From: an uncultured Atopostipes sp.
GTDB lineage: Bacteria; Bacillota; Bacilli; Lactobacillales; Carnobacteriaceae_A
Assembly: GCA_910588235.1 (NCBI GenBank)
Contig: CAJUOQ010000054.1
Location: 1 to 9,695 of the forward strand
Direction of reading: 5' to 3'
Length of the DNA: 9,695 nucleotides
Made by a program: the position numbers and the translations under genes. The stretch's first letter is position 1; each line of letters begins with the position of its first letter. Under the pieces are notes generated by a model, which saw only the letters and a program-made list of their open reading frames with translations, was not told the DNA's origin and ran no database searches. Below are positions 5,983-9,695 of the stretch, piece by piece.

Positions 5983-6810
5983 ATGACAATATTAAATGAA
6001 GTCCTTTCGTTAGCAAATGGGAATGAAATACCGTTAGTTGGTTTAGGGACTTGGCAAATGTCACCTGAGGAAGCGGAGAAAAATGTAGCTTACGCCTTGA
6101 GAAACGGTTATATTCATATTGATACAGCTCGCACATATGATAACGAAGAGGGGGTTGGTCGTGGGATCAAAGCCTCAGGTATCGATCGTGAAAGTTTCTT
6201 TTTAACAACGAAAGTATCGGGAAATTCAAAATCTTATGAAGAAGCTAAACAAGATATCGAAGATTCCTTAGCCGCTCTAGATACTCCGTATTTAGACCTT
6301 GTTATCATTCATGCTCCACGACCATGGGATGAGATGCATACGGAAACGATTGAGAATAACTACTATGAGGAAAATCAACAAGTTTGGAAGGCTATGGAAG
6401 AAGCTTATGAAGTGGGTAAAGTGAAAGCTATTGGGGTTTCCAATTTTGAAATTGAAGATTTACAGAATATCTTTGACCATGCAACGGTAAAACCGATGCT
6501 TAATCAAATTAAATACCATATCGGACACAGAGATGAAGAGCTGATTCAGTTCTGTCAGGAGCATGATATGGTGGTTGAAGCTTATTCACCAATCGGAACA
6601 GGAAAGTTATTAGATCATCCGGAAATTAAAAAAATCGCTGATAAATATGGTAGAAGTACGGCACAAATCGCCATTCGTTACGCTTACCAAAAAGGTTTAG
6701 TTGTTTTACCGAAATCTGTTCATGAAGAATATATTAAAGAAAATGCTAAAATTGATTTTGAATTATCAATTGCAGATCTTGACTATTTAAATCGTTTAGT
6801 GATTGAGTAA
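5983..6810 (+). CDS. Aldo/keto reductase (second of two), last gene of the glycosyltransferase operon
   Basis: A 275-residue aldo/keto reductase, a soluble nicotinamide-dependent carbonyl reductase. The tetrad is intact: D47 in HIDTARTYDNE, Y52, K77 and H110. GVSNF (151-155) and LPKS (242-245) are present. At the position six residues after K244, where an Arg normally contacts the NADPH 2'-phosphate, there is Tyr250, so NADH use or mixed preference is possible. It is only distantly similar to the first reductase in the window, so it is not a recent tandem copy. ATG 5983 has AAGGAG (5968-5973) 9 nt upstream. It starts 21 nt after the acyltransferase and ends at a strong terminator, so it closes the operon. 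It could act in the same pathway or simply be co-transcribed; the 2,5-diketo-gluconate reductase or methylglyoxal reductase type are family possibilities. Confidence 0.92.
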   Translation: MTILNEVLSLANGNEIPLVGLGTWQMSPEEAEKNVAYALRNGYIHIDTARTYDNEEGVGRGIKASGIDRESFFLTTKVSGNSKSYEEAKQDIEDSLAALDTPYLDLVIIHAPRPWDEMHTETIENNYYEENQQVWKAMEEAYEVGKVKAIGVSNFEIEDLQNIFDHATVKPMLNQIKYHIGHRDEELIQFCQEHDMVVEAYSPIGTGKLLDHPEIKKIADKYGRSTAQIAIRYAYQKGLVVLPKSVHEEYIKENAKIDFELSIADLDYLNRLVIE

Positions 6811-6825
6811 ATAGAAATAAATGAT

Positions 6826-6867
6826 AGACTCCATCTCTTCGTTCGAGAGAGGTGGAGTCTTTTTTTA
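6826..6867 (+). terminator. Intrinsic terminator ending the three-gene operon
   Basis: A stem of about 14 bp (AGACTCCA at 6826-6833 with TGGAGTCT at 6853-6860, extended inward by TCTCT/AGAGAG with G-T pairs) is followed by a run of T to 6866. It lies 15 bp after the stop codon. Confidence 0.92.
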
Positions 6868-6880
6868 TAAAAAAAAGTGT

Positions 6881-6893
6881 AAAAGCGAACATT
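6881..6893 (+). promoter_or_regulatory. PurBox-like sequence upstream of the BMP lipoprotein gene
   Basis: AAAAGCGAACATT matches the Firmicute PurR box pattern AWWWCCGAACWWT at 12 of 13 positions, including the central CGAAC. A degraded inverted copy, TTTGTTCATAAAT, lies at 6922-6934, but the 28-bp gap is longer than the usual 16-17 bp of two-box sites. Binding of PurR and its direction of effect are inferred; the consensus is recalled, not searched. Confidence 0.4.
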
Positions 6894-6937
6894 ATCGCTC
6901 AAGTGATTAAAAACCATGGAGTTTGTTCATAAATAGC

Positions 6938-6965
6938 TTGAATTAAAATGAAATGTTGTTATTAT
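6938..6965 (+). promoter_or_regulatory. Candidate promoter of the BMP lipoprotein gene
   Basis: TTGAAT (6938-6943) and TATTAT (6960-6965) have a 16-bp spacer. A second possible -10, TATAAA at 6974-6979, has no convincing -35. The stretch between the previous terminator and the start codon holds no gene with a ribosome binding site. Confidence 0.4.
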
Positions 6966-7012
6966 TATTTGTGTATAAAAAATTGTGAATAGAAAAAGGA
7001 GATTTCGTTATA

Positions 7013-8053
7013 ATGTCTATGTGGAAGAAATTAGCGATTTTCGGGGCCTCAACACTTGCTTTAGCTGCTTGCGGCAATGAAGCAGATGATGGTGCAGATA
7101 CAGCAGATGATTCAGAATTTTCAATTGCAATGGTGACAGACACGGGCGGGGTCGACGACCGTTCATTTAACCAGTCTGCTTGGGAAGGTATGCAAGATTG
7201 GGCAGCGGAAAATGATTTCGGTGACGATAGTTATCACTACTACCAATCTGATTCTGAGAGTGATTTTTTATCAAACTTTAACAATGCCATTAGTGATGGG
7301 TTTGATATTATATACGGTATTGGCTTTTTATTAGAAGAATCGATCGATATGGTTTCTCAGCAACATCCGGATCAAAATTTTGCGATTGTTGATAGTGAAG
7401 TGGATGCACCCAACGTAGCTTCCATCAATTTCCGTGACCATGAGAACTCTTTCCTAGCAGGTATGGCTGCCGCCTTAACGACTGAAACAGAGAAAGTCGG
7501 TTTCTTGGGGGGCATTGAAAGTCCGATTGTTGACCGTTTCCAAACAGGTTTTGTGCATGGAGTGGAATATGTTAATCCAGATATTGACGTAGATATCCAA
7601 TATGCAAGTAGTTTTACTGACGCAGGAGCTGGCCAACAGATTGCTTCCGCTATGTATTCAAGCGGATCAGATGTGATATTCCATGCTGCAGGTGCTGTAG
7701 GAAATGGCGCCTTCCAAGAAGCACGTAACCGAATGGAAGCTGGTTCAGATACAGATCTATGGGTCATTGGAGTGGACCGTGACCAAGAAGAAGAAGGTGA
7801 GTATGCGGGAGGTAATGTGACATTAGCTTCTACGATTAAAGAAGTAGGAAATGCTGTAAGTAATATAGCCGATGAAACGATCGCTGATTCATTCCCCGGT
7901 GGCGAAACTATTTACTTTGGTTTTGCTGAAGAAGGGATTGACTTTACCCGTGGACAAATCGCTGATGAAGATTGGGCAGTGATTGAAGAAGCTCGTCAAG
8001 AAATTACTGATGGCGAACTAGAAGTTCGAGAATTTACTTATTCAGATGAATAG
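7013..8053 (+). CDS. BMP/PnrA-type nucleoside-binding lipoprotein
   Basis: A 346-residue substrate-binding lipoprotein of the BMP family, whose members (PnrA, BmpA) capture nucleosides outside the cell for an ABC importer. The signal peptide has K5-K6, a hydrophobic core and a lipobox LAAC with C20 as the lipidated residue. Family motifs are TDTGGVDDRSFNQSAWEG (42-59), YGIGF, the NFRDHENSFLAG segment and GVDRDQ. The mature part is strikingly acidic: about 70 Asp/Glu against 2 Lys and 9 Arg, as in proteins exposed to saline or alkaline surroundings. ATG 7013 is 11 nt after AAGGAG (6996-7001), slightly long; the ATG at 7019 would be further still. No ATPase or permease genes follow: a terminator comes 15 bp after the stop, so it must share a transporter encoded elsewhere. 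A PurBox-like site upstream would fit purine-nucleoside control (inference). Confidence 0.93.
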   Translation: MSMWKKLAIFGASTLALAACGNEADDGADTADDSEFSIAMVTDTGGVDDRSFNQSAWEGMQDWAAENDFGDDSYHYYQSDSESDFLSNFNNAISDGFDIIYGIGFLLEESIDMVSQQHPDQNFAIVDSEVDAPNVASINFRDHENSFLAGMAAALTTETEKVGFLGGIESPIVDRFQTGFVHGVEYVNPDIDVDIQYASSFTDAGAGQQIASAMYSSGSDVIFHAAGAVGNGAFQEARNRMEAGSDTDLWVIGVDRDQEEEGEYAGGNVTLASTIKEVGNAVSNIADETIADSFPGGETIYFGFAEEGIDFTRGQIADEDWAVIEEARQEITDGELEVREFTYSDE

Positions 8054-8068
8054 ATGAAAAAAAGAAAG

Positions 8069-8104
8069 AAAACCCATAAGTAAAAAAATGCTTATGGGTT
8101 TTTT
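8069..8104 (+). terminator. Intrinsic terminator after the BMP gene
   Basis: A perfect 12-bp stem (AAAACCCATAAG at 8069-8080 with CTTATGGGTTTT at 8091-8102) with a 10-nt A-rich loop ends in TTTTTT. It separates the lipoprotein gene from the small ORF downstream. Confidence 0.92.
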
Positions 8105-8119
8105 GTTAGACACTTTTTA

Positions 8120-8149
8120 TTGGAAATTTATCGAAACCTTCTGTAGGAT
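8120..8149 (+). promoter_or_regulatory. Possible promoter of the 40-residue peptide gene
   Basis: TTGGAA (8120-8125) and TAGGAT (8144-8149) with an 18-bp spacer are the best pair between the upstream terminator and the ribosome binding site. Neither hexamer is strong. A promoter is expected here because the gene lies between two terminators. Confidence 0.3.
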
Positions 8150-8152
8150 TAA

Positions 8153-8176
8153 GATGTAATAAGCTCATGATGTAAT
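8153..8176 (+). repeat. Direct repeat GATGTAAT upstream of the small peptide gene
   Basis: GATGTAAT occurs at 8153-8160 and 8169-8176, 16 bp apart start to start, just before the Shine-Dalgarno sequence. It may be a protein-binding site near the transcription start, or chance in AT-rich DNA. Confidence 0.25.
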
Positions 8177-8179
8177 TAT

Positions 8180-8219
8180 AAGGAGGGAGTAGTCGCAAAA
8201 CTAAATGTTTGCAGACTAC
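8180..8219 (+). promoter_or_regulatory. Shine-Dalgarno sequence followed by a hairpin that bridges it to the start codon
   Basis: AAGGAGGG (8180-8187) is a near-perfect ribosome binding site, yet no start codon lies at normal distance. One base later an 11-bp stem begins: GTAGTC-GCAAA (8189-8199) pairs with TTTGC-GACTAC (8208-8219, one bulged A at 8213) around an 8-nt loop. The ATG at 8227 is 39 nt away in the linear sequence, but only 8 nt (1 plus 7) once the hairpin is folded. Such bridged initiation sites are known, for example phage T4 gene 38. The pairing is seen directly; its function is inferred. Confidence 0.55.
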
Positions 8220-8226
8220 GAAAAAG

Positions 8227-8349
8227 ATGAAAAAATCGAAAAAAGATCTAATTGAAACGATCCAACTGATTACCTCAGTATTGGCTTTAAGTATGACTGT
8301 TTTTGGTATAGTCAAACGCTTTATGGACTGGTCGAACCGTTTTGAATAA
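8227..8349 (+). CDS. 40-residue single-helix membrane peptide, unknown function
   Basis: The peptide has a lysine-rich start (MKKSKKD), a hydrophobic stretch at about 8-29 (LIETIQLITSVLALSMTVFG in part) and a short charged tail ending NRFE. One transmembrane or membrane-lying helix is likely. I do not recognise it. Evidence that it is a gene: it lies between two intrinsic terminators, its stop is 6 bp before the second terminator stem, and a strong AAGGAGGG site is brought to 8 nt from its ATG by a hairpin. Size and hydrophobicity resemble type I toxins or small membrane regulators, but no antisense RNA is evident. A 16-codon reading from ATG 8205 overlaps its start in another frame and could be a leader, although its spacing to the ribosome binding site (17 nt) is poor. 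Confidence 0.6.
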   Translation: MKKSKKDLIETIQLITSVLALSMTVFGIVKRFMDWSNRFE

Positions 8350-8354
8350 AAAAG

Positions 8355-8383
8355 TAGGGAGTGTGTAGGCACTCCTTATTTTT
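8355..8383 (+). terminator. Intrinsic terminator after the small peptide gene
   Basis: AGGGAGTG (8356-8363) pairs with CACTCCTT (8370-8377), plus T8355-A8378, around a 6-nt loop and is followed by TTTTT. An A-run precedes the stem, so it could also work on the minus strand. Confidence 0.85.
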
Positions 8384-8436
8384 ATAGAAAAGATTGCATA
8401 TAGAAGAGAGACAATAAAGAGATTGGGGCAAGTGAA

Positions 8437-9168
8437 ATGGATCCTGAGATTTTATTATTAAAGGAATACATAGAACAGGCAAATATGGTGACCTTTTTTG
8501 GCGGTGCAGGGGTATCAACCGAGAGTGGGATACCTGATTATCGTTCCAAAGAGGGACGTTATACAAAGATGAAAGAACGTCAAGAAAATCCTCAAAAAAT
8601 ACTAAATCGACGATTTATCTTAAATTATCCTGAAGAATTTTTTAAATATCGAGCAAAAGAGGAGCAAGTTAAACCGAAACCCAATGCAGCGCACAAAACA
8701 CTGGCAGGTTTTGAAAAAAATGGAAAAGATATTCGCGTATTAACACAGAATGTAGATGGACTACATCAACAAGCGGGACACCGTTATGTATTGGAACTTC
8801 ACGGAAATGATCGCACCTGGTATTGTATGACCTGCGGAAGAATTTATTATCCAGATGAAATTAAACGGGATGAAAAGAATATTCCACGATGTTATGTGGA
8901 TCACGGAATTGTACGTCCAAATGTGACTTATTTTGGCGAAAATCCGCGAAAACATGTGCTTGAAAAAGCAAAAGAAGTTCTAAAAAAATCAGATTTACTG
9001 ATCATTGCAGGCACTTCTTTAACCGTTTTTCCTGCTAAAAATTTGATTCATTCTTTTGAAGGAGATTATGTCGTCGTAATCAATGATGAGCCTTTAAAAA
9101 CAGGTGATCTAGATATTGATTTGTTTATCGAAGAACCTGTTGGGGCGACTTTTGGAAAACTTGCTTAA
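8437..9168 (+). CDS. Sirtuin family NAD-dependent protein deacylase
   Basis: A 243-residue sirtuin, which removes acyl groups from protein lysines using NAD. Seen in order: NAD-binding GGAGVSTESGIPDYR (22-36), TQNVDGLH (103-110), catalytic H122 in ELHGN, the zinc module, RPNVTYFGE (160-168), GTSLTVFPA (192-200) and VVIND (213-217). The zinc module has C130 and C133 (CMTC) and C152, but the fourth ligand of the usual CPxCGG pattern is D155 (CYVDHG), with H156 next to it. Zinc binding by Asp or His, or weakened binding, is possible. The start ATG 8437 has only a weak GGGG-type site at 8425-8428, so translation may be modest. The preceding terminator isolates it, and no convincing promoter is visible in the 53-bp gap. 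No macrodomain or lipoyl-ligase partner is adjacent, so a standard CobB/SrtN-like role is the default. Confidence 0.93.
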   Translation: MDPEILLLKEYIEQANMVTFFGGAGVSTESGIPDYRSKEGRYTKMKERQENPQKILNRRFILNYPEEFFKYRAKEEQVKPKPNAAHKTLAGFEKNGKDIRVLTQNVDGLHQQAGHRYVLELHGNDRTWYCMTCGRIYYPDEIKRDEKNIPRCYVDHGIVRPNVTYFGENPRKHVLEKAKEVLKKSDLLIIAGTSLTVFPAKNLIHSFEGDYVVVINDEPLKTGDLDIDLFIEEPVGATFGKLA

Positions 9169-9187
9169 CAGAAGCGAAGCAAATTAT

Positions 9188-9216
9188 TTATGATTAACCA
9201 AAACTTATACTATAAT
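9188..9216 (+). promoter_or_regulatory. Promoter of the thioredoxin-like gene
   Basis: A perfect TATAAT (9211-9216) lies 17 bp after a weak TTATGA (9188-9193), and the ribosome binding site begins 19 bp after the -10. The in-frame ATG at 9215 overlaps the -10 and is therefore not the translation start. Confidence 0.55.
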
Positions 9217-9250
9217 GAGCATGTATATGAATACTAAGGAGGGAGTCTTT

Positions 9251-9634
9251 ATGGAAGATAAAGATTTAGAAATTGAAATTGATCAATATTTAGGCCAAGT
9301 GAAATCATTTAAAGAGACACGGCCTGAAGAAGCAGATGAATTATTAGAAGCAAAAGAAGGCAATATTGTTTATATTGGACGGGAAACTTGTCCTTATTGC
9401 CGTCGTTTTGTCAAAACGTTAAGTCCACTTGCGGAAGAATATGACTTAGAAATAAATTATGTGCACGCACAACATCCTGAGTATGAAGAACAGGTCAATG
9501 AGTTGCGCGAAAAATATGACGTGCGAACTGTCCCTGGTCTATTATATTCTTCAGAGACAGCGGGCACAGTTGTCAAATGTGAGAGTGGCTTAGAGCCTGA
9601 AGAAATATTAGATATTTTAGAAGTGAATGAATAA
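9251..9634 (+). CDS. Thioredoxin-fold protein, PedC/bacteriocin accessory-like
   Basis: A 127-residue cytoplasmic thioredoxin-fold protein with a C47-P-Y-C50 redox site in GRETCPYCRRF and the cis-proline segment VRTVPGLL (91-98, P95). It resembles the PedC/BrcD group of small thioredoxin-like proteins of lactic acid bacteria, some of which help form disulfides in bacteriocins. There is no signal peptide and no bacteriocin, immunity or transporter gene nearby, so a general disulfide or thiol role is more likely here. ATG 9251 is chosen because AAGGAGGG (9236-9243) is 7 nt upstream; the longer reading from 9215 overlaps the promoter -10. A third cysteine, C110, lies in VVKCESG. No terminator is visible between its stop and the window end (9635-9695), and that stretch has no recognisable gene. 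Confidence 0.87.
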   Translation: MEDKDLEIEIDQYLGQVKSFKETRPEEADELLEAKEGNIVYIGRETCPYCRRFVKTLSPLAEEYDLEINYVHAQHPEYEEQVNELREKYDVRTVPGLLYSSETAGTVVKCESGLEPEEILDILEVNE

Positions 9635-9695
9635 AATGATTCAAATTTAAATGATTACACGGTGTGAGAAAGTCCTTATTGGGTTATACAATGAG

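Noticed and set aside
6949..6993. A 14-codon cysteine-rich reading starting ATG AAA TGT TGT upstream of the BMP gene
   Set aside because: No Shine-Dalgarno sequence precedes it, it lies within the likely promoter region, and its AT-rich repeats explain the Cys/Tyr codons.
6870..7012. Possible purine or preQ1 riboswitch upstream of the BMP gene
   Set aside because: None of the conserved aptamer segments are visible and there is no terminator or sequestering hairpin before the start codon.
7372..7767. 131-codon minus-strand ORF inside the BMP gene
   Set aside because: It is the antisense shadow of a strongly recognised family gene and shows no family motif or initiation signal.
8106..8566. 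Two minus-strand ORFs of 81-88 codons across the small-peptide region
   Set aside because: They run through both terminators, lack good ribosome binding sites and overlap the sirtuin start; they look like chance readings in AT-rich sequence.
8437..9168. SirTM-type sirtuin with macrodomain and lipoyl-ligase partners
   Set aside because: No such partner genes flank it, and the standard ELHGN catalytic motif is intact; only the zinc module is unusual.
9215..9250. N-terminal extension of the thioredoxin-like protein from ATG 9215
   Set aside because: It begins inside the -10 element, and its codons include the AAGGAGGG ribosome binding site for ATG 9251.

Overview
The window looks like chromosomal DNA of a low-GC Gram-positive bacterium, most likely a lactic-acid-bacteria relative (Lactobacillales; the Carnobacteriaceae, including marine or alkaliphilic genera, would fit). 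This is an inference. It rests on AT-rich sequence, strong AAGGAGG ribosome binding sites, TATAAT-type promoters, GTG/TTG starts, a lipobox lipoprotein that is extremely acidic, and the protein families present. No rRNA, tRNA, CRISPR array, insertion sequence or integrase is visible.

The layout is a string of short transcription units separated by clear intrinsic terminators. From left to right: an aldo/keto reductase on the minus strand; divergent from it an Ohr-type organic hydroperoxide reductase; a two-helix membrane DUF3592-like protein; then convergent to that, a minus-strand HTH-S24 (CI/LexA-like) repressor. The repressor is divergent from a 66-residue Cro-like XRE regulator, and the region between them carries nested inverted repeats. 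Next comes a stand-alone ribokinase.

A three-gene operon follows: family 2 glycosyltransferase, divergent PlsC-like acyltransferase, and a second aldo/keto reductase. The first two suggest synthesis or decoration of a glycolipid or polyprenyl-linked product; the substrate cannot be read from the sequence. Then comes an orphan BMP/PnrA-type nucleoside-binding lipoprotein with a PurBox-like sequence upstream but no permease or ATPase genes next to it. It is followed by a 40-residue single-helix peptide gene with its own terminator, whose Shine-Dalgarno sequence is separated from the ATG by an 11-bp hairpin. The window ends with a sirtuin whose fourth zinc cysteine is replaced and a PedC-like thioredoxin-fold protein with a CPYC site.

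There is a loose redox/stress theme (two aldo/keto reductases, Ohr, thioredoxin-like protein, NAD-dependent sirtuin) and a loose nucleoside/pentose theme (ribokinase, BMP protein), but the genes are mostly separately transcribed. The most interesting elements are the hairpin-bridged small membrane protein, the phage-type repressor pair lacking any phage, and the glycosyltransferase-acyltransferase operon.
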